The notes under the pieces: generated by a model
Seen by the model: the letters and a program-made list of their open reading frames with translations, nothing else
Told to the model about the DNA's origin: nothing
Database searches by the model: none
Assembly (NCBI GenBank): GCA_905221545.1
Contig: CAJNDO010000007.1
Coordinates: forward strand, 1 to 64,000
Length of the DNA: 64,000 nt
Direction: 5' to 3'
Origin: a bacterium
GTDB lineage: Bacteria > Bacillota > Bacilli > Lactobacillales > Streptococcaceae
Part shown: in pieces, positions 55,727-64,000 of the stretch
How positions within the stretch are numbered: position 1 is the stretch's first letter
Layout of the letters: each line of letters opens with the position of its first letter
Program-made: the position numbers and the translations under genes

Positions 55727-55780
55727 AGTATAAGGGGCAAACCTGAAAGCTAGCTTAAGTTTTCCTTAGAGAAAGCTTAA
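55727..55780 (-). promoter_or_regulatory. Promoter with 11-bp phased direct repeats
   Basis: -10 TATACT (55727-55732). Upstream, TTAAG, CTAAG and TTAAG start 11 bp apart (occupying 55776-55780, 55765-55769 and 55754-55758 on the minus strand). No good -35 hexamer. Phased repeats with this period suit OmpR/PhoB-type response regulators. They overlap the end of recG. Confidence 0.5.
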
Positions 55781-57792
55781 TCTAAATGTTCTTTCTTCTC
55801 CAAATGAAGGGCAATCATGCGCCACTCTGGATCCTCTTGCCAACCTTCTATAGAACTAATATAGCTAGCCACCTTTCTGGCTTCTTCTAAAATTGGAAAA
55901 TCTTCGATAATATCAGCCACTTGAAACTCTGGGAGACCTGACTGTCTGGTTCCAAAAATCTCACCTGAACCCCGCATTTTCAAATCTTCCTCCGCAAGGA
56001 CAAATCCATTGGTGGTTTCCGTCATGATGCGCATGCGGTCCTTCCCAGAATCCGTCTTGGGATTGGCAACGAGAACAGCATAGGACTGCTTATCTCCCCG
56101 ACCAACACGACCTCTGAGCTGATGAAGCTGGCTCAGCCCGAAGCGATCGGCATCCATGATAATCATGACAGTCGCATTGGGAACATTAACCCCGACCTCG
56201 ATAACCGTCGTCGAAACCAGAATATCCGTCTTTCTCTCTTTGAAATCCTGCATAATCTGGTCTTTTTCATCACTCTTCATCTTACCGTGTAGAAGAGCCA
56301 CTTCCGCCTTCCCTGCAAAATGAGCTGTCAGCTCCTCAGACAATGCAATGGCATTTTTCAGATCCAGAGCTTCAGATTCTTCAATCAAGGGAGAGATGAC
56401 ATAGGCTTGAGAACCTTTGTGAATTTCCCCCTCTAACCAAGTCAAGACCTGAGGTAATTGCTCATGCTTGATCCAGCGCGTCACAATAGGCTTCCGCCCT
56501 GCTGGCATCTGGTCAATAATGGATACATCCATATCGCCAAAGGCTGTTATGGCCAGCGTCCGTGGAATGGGAGTCGCCGTCATCATAAGAACATCTGGAT
56601 TATCACCTTTTTCCCGTAAAATCCGCCTTTGCCCCACACCAAAACGGTGTTGCTCATCGATGATAATCAAGCCAAGACGAGCATAATCTACCCCATCCTG
56701 AATCAGAGCATGGGTTCCGATAATCAAGTCAGCCTCACCCTTGGCAATGGTCTCCAAGACTTCTCTTTTTTCTGCAGCTTTTAAGGAACCTGTCAAGAGA
56801 GCCAGTTTCAAGTCCGGAAAAAGACCCTTCAAACTCTCAAAATGCTGCTCTGCGAGAATCTCTGTTGGCACCATGAGGGCTGCCTGATAGCCAGCCGTCA
56901 CCGCCGCAAACATGGCCAAGCCAGCAACCACAGTTTTTCCACTTCCCACATCCCCTTGCAGGAGACGATTCATGTGGTGGTTGGACTTCATATCGGTTAA
57001 AATTTCCTGCAAACTCTTTTCTTGAGCTGAAGTCAGGGCAAAAGGAAGACTTTCCTTGACTGCTGTCACTTTTTCCTGAGACCAATCCAGAACCAGGCCA
57101 CTTCCCTGAACTCTATTTTCAGACTTGAGCGTCTGCAATTGCATTTGGAAATAAAAGAGTTCCTCAAACTTGATACGGCGAAGGGCCTGCTTGTATTCTG
57201 CCAAATCCTTAGGAAAATGCATAGCGCGGACAGCCTGGCAACGGGACATGAGTTTGTATTTATCCAACAAAGACTGGGGCAGATTTTCCTCAATCAAGAG
57301 GTCCAGTCCCTGATCAAAGGCCGTCTTGATAACCTTGACTAGACTGGCCTGACTGATTCCCTGAGCCAAACGATAGACAGGCTGGAGGTCATCTTCCACC
57401 TGAGCCAGAACCTTCATCCCTGTCAAACTAGCCTTTGCGCGGTCCCATTTTCCAAATACAGCAAGGGTTGCTCCCAACTCTATCTTATCAGCCAGATAAG
57501 GTTGGTTAAAGAAATTCACCGCAAAAACGACTTCTCCCTGCTTGAGGCTAAAACGCAAACGATTACGCTTGAAACCATAATACTGGACACTAGCAGGAGT
57601 CACGACTTGACCAGACAGAACCGCCTTTTCACCGTCTTCCAGCTCCAGCACTTGCTTGGTTTTGAAATCTTCATAACGGAAAGGAAAGTAGAGCAAGAGG
57701 TCTTGCAAGTTTTCAATTCCTAGTTTGGCGTATTTTTCTGCTGACTTTGGTCCCACACCAGGTAAGACATGCAAGGGTTGATGTAGATTCAT
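55777..57792 (-). CDS. recG: ATP-dependent DNA helicase RecG
   Basis: A 671-residue superfamily 2 helicase that remodels stalled forks and branched recombination intermediates. The wedge (OB) domain occupies about 60-150. Helicase motifs: Walker A GDVGSGKT (about 280-287), DEQH in IIIDEQHRFG (about 383), TATPIPRT and the C-terminal QLRGRVGRG. Start after AGGAGTGGAGC. It follows alr by 18 bases and ends the secA-aro-acpS-alr-recG cluster. Confidence 0.96.
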   Translation of the reverse strand: MNLHQPLHVLPGVGPKSAEKYAKLGIENLQDLLLYFPFRYEDFKTKQVLELEDGEKAVLSGQVVTPASVQYYGFKRNRLRFSLKQGEVVFAVNFFNQPYLADKIELGATLAVFGKWDRAKASLTGMKVLAQVEDDLQPVYRLAQGISQASLVKVIKTAFDQGLDLLIEENLPQSLLDKYKLMSRCQAVRAMHFPKDLAEYKQALRRIKFEELFYFQMQLQTLKSENRVQGSGLVLDWSQEKVTAVKESLPFALTSAQEKSLQEILTDMKSNHHMNRLLQGDVGSGKTVVAGLAMFAAVTAGYQAALMVPTEILAEQHFESLKGLFPDLKLALLTGSLKAAEKREVLETIAKGEADLIIGTHALIQDGVDYARLGLIIIDEQHRFGVGQRRILREKGDNPDVLMMTATPIPRTLAITAFGDMDVSIIDQMPAGRKPIVTRWIKHEQLPQVLTWLEGEIHKGSQAYVISPLIEESEALDLKNAIALSEELTAHFAGKAEVALLHGKMKSDEKDQIMQDFKERKTDILVSTTVIEVGVNVPNATVMIIMDADRFGLSQLHQLRGRVGRGDKQSYAVLVANPKTDSGKDRMRIMTETTNGFVLAEEDLKMRGSGEIFGTRQSGLPEFQVADIIEDFPILEEARKVASYISSIEGWQEDPEWRMIALHLEKKEHLD

Positions 57793-57810
57793 GCTCCACT
57801 CCTTTCTTTT

Positions 57811-58914
57811 TTAATAATATTTTCTCGGAATGCGGTCACTGAGGAGACAAACCACTTCATAGTTAATAGTCCCACGGTAGGTCGCTACCTGAGTTGCTGT
57901 GATTTCCTTGTCCCCGTTGGAACCAATTAGTGTAACTTTTGTTCCCAGCGGATAAAGTTTAGGCAGACGAATGGTAATTTGGTCCATAGAAACCCGACCG
58001 ACGATTGGGCATGCTTGGCCATCTACCAAGACAGAGAAATTCTGCATGTCTCGTGTCCAACCATCCGCATAGCCGATTGGAACAGTCGCAATGACTTGCT
58101 CGCTATCTGCCTGATAGGTCGCTCCATAGCCCATGCAAGCTCCAGCTGGAACTGTCTTGACATGGACTAAAGCAGATTCCAAGGTCAAGGCTGGTTTCAA
58201 GTCATAGGGCAAGTCCAAAACCTCTCCGCTCGGATTGAGGCCATACATGGCATCTCCCATACGGACGGCATTGAAAATGGTCTCTGCATGCCAAAGAGTC
58301 GTTGCCGAGTTGCTGGCATGAACCAACTCTGGAACTTCTTTCATACTGGCCAAAATAGTTTTAAACCGTTCTAACTGCTGATTAAAGTAGGTATCTGATT
58401 CCTCATCTGCAGTAGCAAAGTGGGTAAAGATTCCTTCAACACGAGCACCGTGTTGTTGGAGCAAGTCTTGAGCCTGATTAGCCTCACTAGACTCTCTAAA
58501 GCCAATCCGTCCCATCCCTGAGTCAATCTTGAGGTGGACTGTCAATCCAGCTAGGTCTTCTTCTCTAGCTAACAGTGCTTGAATCCACTCTAGCCCAGCC
58601 ACTGTCAAGGTAATGTCATATTCTTTAGCAAGAGCAACAGTTTCGATGTCAGAAACTCCTAGAATAAGGATTTTCTTGCTGAGTCCAGCCTGTCTGAGCT
58701 CAATGGCTTCATCGATATTCGAAACGCAAAAGCCATCGACATCATCTTGAATAGCCGTCGCAACGGCAACAGCCCCATGCCCATAGGCATTGGCCTTGAC
58801 TACTGCAAATTTGAGCGTTCCTTCAGGGATATGAGCTCCCATTTGTTGAATGTTTTGTCGAATAGCTCCCAGATGAATCAGAGCCTTGGTTGGTCTATGC
58901 GGACTAGCTTTCAT
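57811..58914 (-). CDS. alr: Alanine racemase
   Basis: A 367-residue PLP enzyme making D-alanine for peptidoglycan. PLP-Lys in [11 protein letters not shown] (about 39), the phosphate-binding [10 protein letters not shown] region and the second catalytic Tyr in CMGYGATYQ (about 263) are present, together with the C-terminal beta domain GRVSMDQI. I chose ATG 58914 (MKASPHRP), which lies inside the acpS stop region (CATGAAAGCTAG), giving an 11-bp overlap; acpS and alr are translationally coupled. Confidence 0.95.
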   Translation of the reverse strand: MKASPHRPTKALIHLGAIRQNIQQMGAHIPEGTLKFAVVKANAYGHGAVAVATAIQDDVDGFCVSNIDEAIELRQAGLSKKILILGVSDIETVALAKEYDITLTVAGLEWIQALLAREEDLAGLTVHLKIDSGMGRIGFRESSEANQAQDLLQQHGARVEGIFTHFATADEESDTYFNQQLERFKTILASMKEVPELVHASNSATTLWHAETIFNAVRMGDAMYGLNPSGEVLDLPYDLKPALTLESALVHVKTVPAGACMGYGATYQADSEQVIATVPIGYADGWTRDMQNFSVLVDGQACPIVGRVSMDQITIRLPKLYPLGTKVTLIGSNGDKEITATQVATYRGTINYEVVCLLSDRIPRKYY

Positions 58915-59266
58915 GATTTTCCTCCAAAATGACACTGGCTGTCACAAACTGATCTGTATGGCTAATAGACAGCCAAATCTTTCCTGAAAATGGTGCCTGA
59001 CTAAAATAAGGCGCCCCGCGTTCATTGTTCAAGACTTCCAAATCCTGAAAACCGAGCTTGCCAATGCCCGTTCCCATAGCCTTGGAAAAGGCCTCCTTAG
59101 CCGACCAGCGACCAGCCAAATATTCAATCTGCCGACGTCCTTTAAGACTGTTAAACCGTTCCATTTCCTTAGCTGTCAGCACGCGCTTAGCAAATCCTTC
59201 ATGTCGTGTAACTGCGCTTTCTATCGAAGCTAATTCCTCGATATCAATTCCGTGTCCAACTATCAT
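58904..59266 (-). CDS. acpS: Holo-(acyl-carrier-protein) synthase
   Basis: A 120-residue phosphopantetheinyl transferase that activates acyl carrier protein. Magnesium-binding motif [12 protein letters not shown] (about 4-15) and [14 protein letters not shown] (about 54-67) are intact. I chose ATG 59266 (MIVGHGID), the family-length start; an in-frame ATG two codons upstream is possible, and longer frames lack family residues. It lies between the second DAHP synthase and alr, overlapping alr by 11 bp. Confidence 0.93.
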   Translation of the reverse strand: MIVGHGIDIEELASIESAVTRHEGFAKRVLTAKEMERFNSLKGRRQIEYLAGRWSAKEAFSKAMGTGIGKLGFQDLEVLNNERGAPYFSQAPFSGKIWLSISHTDQFVTASVILEENHES

Positions 59267-59310
59267 TCTCATCAAAAGGAGTTGAGATTCCCCAACTCCA
59301 TCCTTTTCAC

Positions 59311-60342
59311 TTATTTTGTCAAGGTAGCATAAATCTCTTCTACCAAAGCCTCTGTATTTTCCCAACCTAGGCAAGGGTCGGTAATAGAACATCCAAAGAC
59401 CTCTGGTTGGTTTTGACGACCATCTGCTAGGTAAGATTCAATCATAAAGCCTCGAACTGTCTTTTTGATTTTCTCGTTCCAATCACGATTTTGCAAGGTC
59501 TGGCGAACAATTCGAATCTGCTCCATATATTGCTTGCCTGAGTTATCATGGTTGGTGTCGATGAGGATAAAAGGATTTTCAAGTCCCATTGTCTCATAAC
59601 GTTCAATAGCATTTAGCAAGGTTTCATAGTAAAAGTTAGGCTCATTTTTTCCATATTCATTGACTGCTCCACGAAGGATGACGTGAGCCAAGGGATTTCC
59701 TGAAGTCTCAACTTCTTGGCCATGAAAGAGGAAGGTTTGTTTGTTTTGAGCGGCATAGATACCGTTAAACATGACCCCAAGATTTCCTGAGGTTGGATTT
59801 TTCATCCCGACTGGTGCATCAATCCCTGAAGCCACAAAACGGTGCTCTTGGTCTTCCACAGAACGAGCCCCAACAGCATGGTAGCTGACTAAATCATCTA
59901 CCAAGACCAGATTTGACGGATAAAGCATCTCATCTGCTGTTGTCAAACCAGTCTCTGTAATTACGCGGTAGTGCAATTGGCGCACAGCCTGCAAACCGTT
60001 AATCAGACTTGGAGCCTTAGAAGTATCTGGCTGGTGTACCAAGCCTTTATAGCCGTCTCCGTTTGTGCGAGGTTTAGCAGTATAAACACGCATAACCATG
60101 AAAATCTTGTCCGCCACCTTCTTCTGCAAGGCTGATAAACGGCGGGCATATTCCAAGACAGCCTCTTCATTGTCAGAAGAGCAAGGACCAATCACCAAGA
60201 GGATACGGTCATCTTCCCCTGAAATGATGTCTGCCAATTCTCTATCACGACGCTCCTTTAGTCGCAAGGCTTCCGCAGATAATTGGGTTTCTGCCTTGAT
60301 TGCTTCAATATCGATTTCTTGACCTTTTTCAATAAATGCCAT
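59311..60342 (-). CDS. 3-deoxy-7-phosphoheptulonate synthase (second copy)
   Basis: A 343-residue class I DAHP synthase, condensing PEP and erythrose-4-phosphate in the first step of the shikimate pathway. Family motifs: [11 protein letters not shown] (about 48-58), [16 protein letters not shown] (about 85-100), and [10 protein letters not shown] (about 270-279). It is a close paralogue of the upstream gene, with one base between stop and start. The two may differ in feedback by aromatic amino acids; the sequence does not show which responds to which. Confidence 0.93.
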   Translation of the reverse strand: MAFIEKGQEIDIEAIKAETQLSAEALRLKERRDRELADIISGEDDRILLVIGPCSSDNEEAVLEYARRLSALQKKVADKIFMVMRVYTAKPRTNGDGYKGLVHQPDTSKAPSLINGLQAVRQLHYRVITETGLTTADEMLYPSNLVLVDDLVSYHAVGARSVEDQEHRFVASGIDAPVGMKNPTSGNLGVMFNGIYAAQNKQTFLFHGQEVETSGNPLAHVILRGAVNEYGKNEPNFYYETLLNAIERYETMGLENPFILIDTNHDNSGKQYMEQIRIVRQTLQNRDWNEKIKKTVRGFMIESYLADGRQNQPEVFGCSITDPCLGWENTEALVEEIYATLTK

Positions 60343-60343
60343 C

Positions 60344-61375
60344 TTATTCTCCTAACGTTTGGTAGATTTCTCTGACAAGGGCTTCCGTATTTTCCCAGCC
60401 AAGGCAAGGGTCTGTGATAGACTTGCCAAATACTTCCGGTTCGTTTTGACGGCCGTCTTCTAGATAAGACTCAATCATAAAGCCACGAACGTACTGCTTG
60501 ATTTTTTCATTCCAATCACGGTTAATCAAGGTCTGGCGGACAATTCTAATTTGGTCCATATGTTGCTTACCAGAATTGTCATGATTGGTATCCACAATGA
60601 TAAATGGATTTTCCAAGCCCATCTTCTCATACTGGGTAATGGTATCCATCAAATTATCATAGTAGTAGTTAGGAATATTCTTACCATACTCATTAATCGC
60701 TCCACGAAGAATGGCATGCGAAAGAGGATTCCCAGTTGTTTCCACTTCTTTTCCTAGGAAAAGGAAGCTTTGTTTGTTTTGAGCAGCATAAATCCCATTA
60801 AACATAACATTGAGATTTCCAGAGGTTGGATTTTTAAACCCAGTCGCAAAATCTGCCCCACTTGCAACAAAGCGGTGTTGCTGGTCTTCAACTGAACGGG
60901 CACCAACTGCCATGTAAGAAATCAAATCATCTACAAGCGGAAGATTTTCAGGATAAAGCATTTCATCAGCTGTCGTCATACCTGTTTCTGTGATAACACG
61001 ATAGTGAAGATGGCGAACAGCTTTGATTCCGTTGATGAGGCTTGGCGCTTCTGTCGCATTAGGCTGGTGAATCAAGCCCTTGTATCCATCTCCATTAGTA
61101 CGAGGTTTGGCTGTATAAACACGCATAACCATAAAGATACGGTCTGCTACTTCTTCTTGCAAAGCTGCCAAACGCTTAGCATACTCAAGGACAGCTTCTT
61201 CATTGTCAGATGAGCATGGCCCGATTACCAAGAGAATCCGTTGGTCTTCTCCACGTATAATGGCTTCTAGCTCTTGATCGCGCTGTGATTTTCTCTCCAA
61301 AGCTTGGCCTTCTAATTTTGATAAGGCACGAACTTCTTCAATATTAATTTTAGGACTTTTTGCTGTAAATACCAT
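60344..61375 (-). CDS. 3-deoxy-7-phosphoheptulonate synthase (first copy)
   Basis: Also 343 residues and collinear with the following gene over nearly the full length; conserved blocks [39 protein letters not shown] and ESYLEDGRQ are identical or nearly so. The N-terminus (MVFTAKSPKINIEEV) and several loops differ, as expected for isozymes with separate allosteric control. It follows secA across an 80-bp gap with a strong hairpin. AAGGAGATGAG precedes the start. Confidence 0.93.
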   Translation of the reverse strand: MVFTAKSPKINIEEVRALSKLEGQALERKSQRDQELEAIIRGEDQRILLVIGPCSSDNEEAVLEYAKRLAALQEEVADRIFMVMRVYTAKPRTNGDGYKGLIHQPNATEAPSLINGIKAVRHLHYRVITETGMTTADEMLYPENLPLVDDLISYMAVGARSVEDQQHRFVASGADFATGFKNPTSGNLNVMFNGIYAAQNKQSFLFLGKEVETTGNPLSHAILRGAINEYGKNIPNYYYDNLMDTITQYEKMGLENPFIIVDTNHDNSGKQHMDQIRIVRQTLINRDWNEKIKQYVRGFMIESYLEDGRQNEPEVFGKSITDPCLGWENTEALVREIYQTLGE

Positions 61376-61398
61376 AACTCATCTCCTTATAAATCAAA

Positions 61399-61437
61399 CG
61401 GATACCAAGTAAAAATTTACTTTTCACAAGGTATCCG
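61399..61437 (-). other. Intercistronic hairpin between secA and the first DAHP synthase
   Basis: CGGATACC pairs with GGTATCCG, with an inner AAGTAAA/TTTACTT stem. No T-run follows, so partial terminator, processing site or stability element. Confidence 0.6.
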
Positions 61438-61455
61438 CCTCTAAACTATCTCATT

Positions 61456-63969
61456 TTATTGTCTTTTACCGTGACAGTTTTTAAACTTCTTACCAGAACC
61501 ACATGGGCAAAGTTCATTCCGTCCAATTTGGCTCAAATCCAAATCTTCTGGCATATTTGCTTGGTGGGCAGCGATATTGCGAGTCGCTGTTGTACTGATA
61601 TGGTGTTCTGCTTGTGGTCTTTCTTGTTCATGAATTTGTGCTTTCATCATCAAACGTGTCACATCAAACTCAATCGAACCAATCATATCATTAAACATAC
61701 GGAAACCTTCTGCCTGATACTCAACAACAGGATTGTTCTGAGCATAGCCACGAAGTCCAACCGCATTACGCAATTGATCAAGAGCATCGATATGATCTGT
61801 CCACTTGTTATCCACCACTCGTAGGATCAACACTTTTTGGAATTCTTTGACTGCTTCTTCATCGCGTAGTTTTGAAACCTGACTATCGTAAACTTGCAAG
61901 GCACGTTGGAAGAGTTCTTCCTTAATAGCCTTATCAGACAAGCCTGACAAGTCTTCCATCGTAATAGAATCTTCAGGAAGCAAGTTGTACTTAGCAAAGT
62001 TCAAAATTGCTTCTAGTTTTTCATCTTGTTTGGCACGCGCATGACCATCAACGACACGACCAATCGTACGTTTGATCATAGCCTGAATTTCAGGTGCCAA
62101 GTCACGGTCTGCAGTGATGACGTCGTAACGTTGAGCGTAGATAATCTCACGTTGTTCACGCATGACATCATCGTATTGAAGGACTTGTTTACGAGTATCG
62201 TAGTTATTCCCTTCGACACGTTTTTGCGCCGCTTCAACCTGACGTGTCAACATACGAGACTCAATGGCCTCTTCAGACATATTCAAGCGTTCAAAGATTC
62301 CCTTCAAGCGTTCAGAACCAAAACGTTTCATCAAATCATCTTCAAGAGAGAGGTAGAATTGTGACTCACCTGGGTCTCCTTGACGACCTGAACGTCCACG
62401 AAGCTGGTTATCGATACGACGGCTTTCATGGCGTTCTGTACCAATAACACAAAGTCCACCCAATTCGCGAACCCCTTCACCAAGCTTGATGTCTGTACCA
62501 CGACCGGCCATGTTAGTCGCAATGGTAACAGCACCACGTTGACCAGCATTCATGATGATTTGGGCTTCTTTATAGTGATTTTTGGCATTCAAAACTTCGT
62601 GAGGAACGCCAGCAGCGACCAATTTCTTAGAAATATAGTCACTAGTTTCCACCGCTACTGTACCAACCAAGACAGGCTGACCCTTTTGGTAACGAGCCTT
62701 AACGTCTTCGACAACCGCCTTAAACTTAGCCTCGATACTTGCATAAAGAAGGTCTGAGTGGTCAATACGTTGAACAGGACGGTTTGTTGGGATTGGAATA
62801 ACACGAATGTTGTAAATTTCACGGAATTCTTCTTCCTCAGTCTTACCTGTACCCGTCATACCAGACAATTTCTTGTACATACGGAAAAGATTTTGGTAAG
62901 TGATTGAGGCAGAAGTCTTGGTCTCATCCTGGATTGGCACACCTTCTTTAGCTTCAATAGCTTGGTGCAAGCCATCAGAATAACGACGACCTTCCATAGT
63001 ACGACCTGTAAATTGATCGACAATCAAGATCTCTTGCTCTTCGCTCACCACATAGTCAATATCGAGGAGCATGATGTAGTTGGCACGAAGGGCATTATCG
63101 ATAAAGTGAGTCAAAGCCACGTTTTCGATATCATAGAGATTTTCAAGCTTGAAGTAGCTTTCAGCCTTGTCAATCCCTGAATCAGACAAACCAATAGTTT
63201 TAGACTGCACATCGATAATGTAGTCGTCTTTGTCCAAAGATTTCACATAGTGGTCTGCCATGTGGTACAACTGGCTTGTTTCAACTGCATTAGCTCCTGA
63301 TACAATCAATGGTGTACGGGCTTCGTCAATCAAGATAGAGTCAACCTCATCGACCAAGGCATAGTTGAGCGGACGTTGTACCATGTTTTCAGCACGGACG
63401 ACCATGTTGTCACGAAGGTAGTCAAACCCGATTTCTGAGTTGGTTGAGTAAGTGATATCACACTCATAGGCTTCTTTTTTCTCCATTGGAGATTTGGCAG
63501 CCAAGTTAATCCCTACTGACAAACCAAGCCAAGAGTACAATTCACCCATCTCAGTCGCGTCACGCTCTGATAGGTATTCATTGACCGTAACTACGTGGAC
63601 CCCTTTACCTGAAAGGGCATTGAGGTATACTGGCATGGTCGCAGTCAAGGTTTTCCCTTCCCCTGTACGCATTTCTGGCACGTCACCATGATGAAGAACA
63701 ATTCCCCCCATGACCTGAACCTTATATGGGAAGAGACCTAGGACACGTTTAGCACCCTCACGGACAACCGCAAATGCTTCATAAAGCAACGAATCCAGTG
63801 ATTCTCCATTTTGATAACGTTCTTTAAATTCAACTGTTTTTGCTTTCAGTTGGTCATCTGTCAAAGCAGCCATTTGGTCTTCGTATTTGAAAACCTTGTC
63901 AGCCATCTTTTCCAGACGACGGATTTCTCCTTTATCATTTTCGATAATTGTTTTTAAAATATTAGCCAT
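61456..63969 (-). CDS. secA: Preprotein translocase ATPase SecA
   Basis: An 837-residue translocation motor that drives secreted proteins through SecYEG. Walker [10 protein letters not shown] (about 100-108), Walker [13 protein letters not shown] (about 207-218), HWD/scaffold regions, and a C-terminal zinc-binding tail [13 protein letters not shown] that binds SecB-like partners or membrane. The N-terminal [13 protein letters not shown] start follows AAGGAAAAAC. It is the housekeeping SecA, as no SecA2 or accessory-Sec genes are adjacent. Complete in this window, 31 bases from the edge. Confidence 0.97.
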   Translation of the reverse strand: MANILKTIIENDKGEIRRLEKMADKVFKYEDQMAALTDDQLKAKTVEFKERYQNGESLDSLLYEAFAVVREGAKRVLGLFPYKVQVMGGIVLHHGDVPEMRTGEGKTLTATMPVYLNALSGKGVHVVTVNEYLSERDATEMGELYSWLGLSVGINLAAKSPMEKKEAYECDITYSTNSEIGFDYLRDNMVVRAENMVQRPLNYALVDEVDSILIDEARTPLIVSGANAVETSQLYHMADHYVKSLDKDDYIIDVQSKTIGLSDSGIDKAESYFKLENLYDIENVALTHFIDNALRANYIMLLDIDYVVSEEQEILIVDQFTGRTMEGRRYSDGLHQAIEAKEGVPIQDETKTSASITYQNLFRMYKKLSGMTGTGKTEEEEFREIYNIRVIPIPTNRPVQRIDHSDLLYASIEAKFKAVVEDVKARYQKGQPVLVGTVAVETSDYISKKLVAAGVPHEVLNAKNHYKEAQIIMNAGQRGAVTIATNMAGRGTDIKLGEGVRELGGLCVIGTERHESRRIDNQLRGRSGRQGDPGESQFYLSLEDDLMKRFGSERLKGIFERLNMSEEAIESRMLTRQVEAAQKRVEGNNYDTRKQVLQYDDVMREQREIIYAQRYDVITADRDLAPEIQAMIKRTIGRVVDGHARAKQDEKLEAILNFAKYNLLPEDSITMEDLSGLSDKAIKEELFQRALQVYDSQVSKLRDEEAVKEFQKVLILRVVDNKWTDHIDALDQLRNAVGLRGYAQNNPVVEYQAEGFRMFNDMIGSIEFDVTRLMMKAQIHEQERPQAEHHISTTATRNIAAHQANMPEDLDLSQIGRNELCPCGSGKKFKNCHGKRQ

Positions 63970-64000
63970 GTTTTTCCTTACTTTAAATTCCGAATATTTT

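Noticed and set aside
55754..55780. CiaR-type binding site (TTTAAG-N5-TTTAAG) before the 20-codon gene
   Set aside because: Repeats are 11 bp apart and not followed by the usual -10 spacing; two or more mismatches to the CiaR half-sites. Left as unassigned phased repeats.
59311..61375. Recent duplication or assembly artefact of the two DAHP synthase genes
   Set aside because: Nucleotide sequences differ throughout, including N-termini, so both are real, diverged paralogues, as known in pneumococcus.

Overview
The window looks like the chromosome of a low-GC Gram-positive coccus of the Streptococcus mitis group (S. mitis, S. pseudopneumoniae or S. pneumoniae). The evidence is pneumococcus-type gene order: two-component pair, psaR, relA, pepO/psaBCAD, gpmA, ileS, divIVA-ylm-sepF-ftsZ-ftsA, murF-ddl-recR-pbp2b, nan locus, recG-alr-acpS-two DAHP synthases-secA. 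Two BOX repeats, canonical AGGAGG ribosome binding sites and cre sites agree. Three features point to S. mitis or a close relative rather than a textbook pneumococcus: PsaA has Cys rather than Ala beside a metal ligand, the nan locus has no sialidase genes, and PBP2b carries T446A and linked substitutions. The species cannot be settled from this window alone.

Layout. 1-77: left tip of an IS3-family insertion sequence. 240-3445: DUF389 membrane protein, then an ABC exporter behind the fused remnants of a regulator and a radical-SAM/SPASM enzyme, which I read as a decayed peptide-modification locus. 3894-9301: Bce-like two-component system, a DUF2974 hydrolase, a DUF218 membrane protein, an Rrf2 regulator and a phosphoesterase. 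9413-15953: psaR, a PnuC-like transporter, two tandem small membrane proteins, dtd, rel, a small exported protein with an operator-like promoter, and a metallo-beta-lactamase-fold hydrolase. 16081-21293: pepO divergent from the manganese operon psaBCA plus tpx, with a palindromic PsaR-type operator over the -35 box. 21477-29699: MacB/FtsX-type ABC system, GH95 fucosidase, gpmA, small membrane protein, nucleotidyltransferase.

30048-45840 is the division and cell-wall block: ileS behind a T-box leader, divIVA, ylmH, ylmG, sepF, ylmE, ftsZ, ftsA, a membrane protein, a Nudix hydrolase, murF, ddl, recR and pbp2b. 46048-55458 is a compact sialic-acid catabolic regulon: an RpiR-type regulator faces nanK and the lyase, followed upstream by YesL, YhcH, an ABC sugar transporter (satABC), nanE and an acetyl esterase. 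Three leaders share a 14-bp palindrome, and two of them place it the same distance from a cre-overlapped promoter. 55633-63969: a 20-codon gene with its own promoter and terminator, then recG, alr, acpS, two DAHP synthases and secA.

No rRNA, tRNA, CRISPR array, prophage or replication origin was seen. The most interesting unexplained items are the shared palindromes of the nan regulon, the collapsed SPASM/HTH locus, the 20-codon gene with 11-bp phased repeats, and the tandem palindromic operator at 14672-14704.
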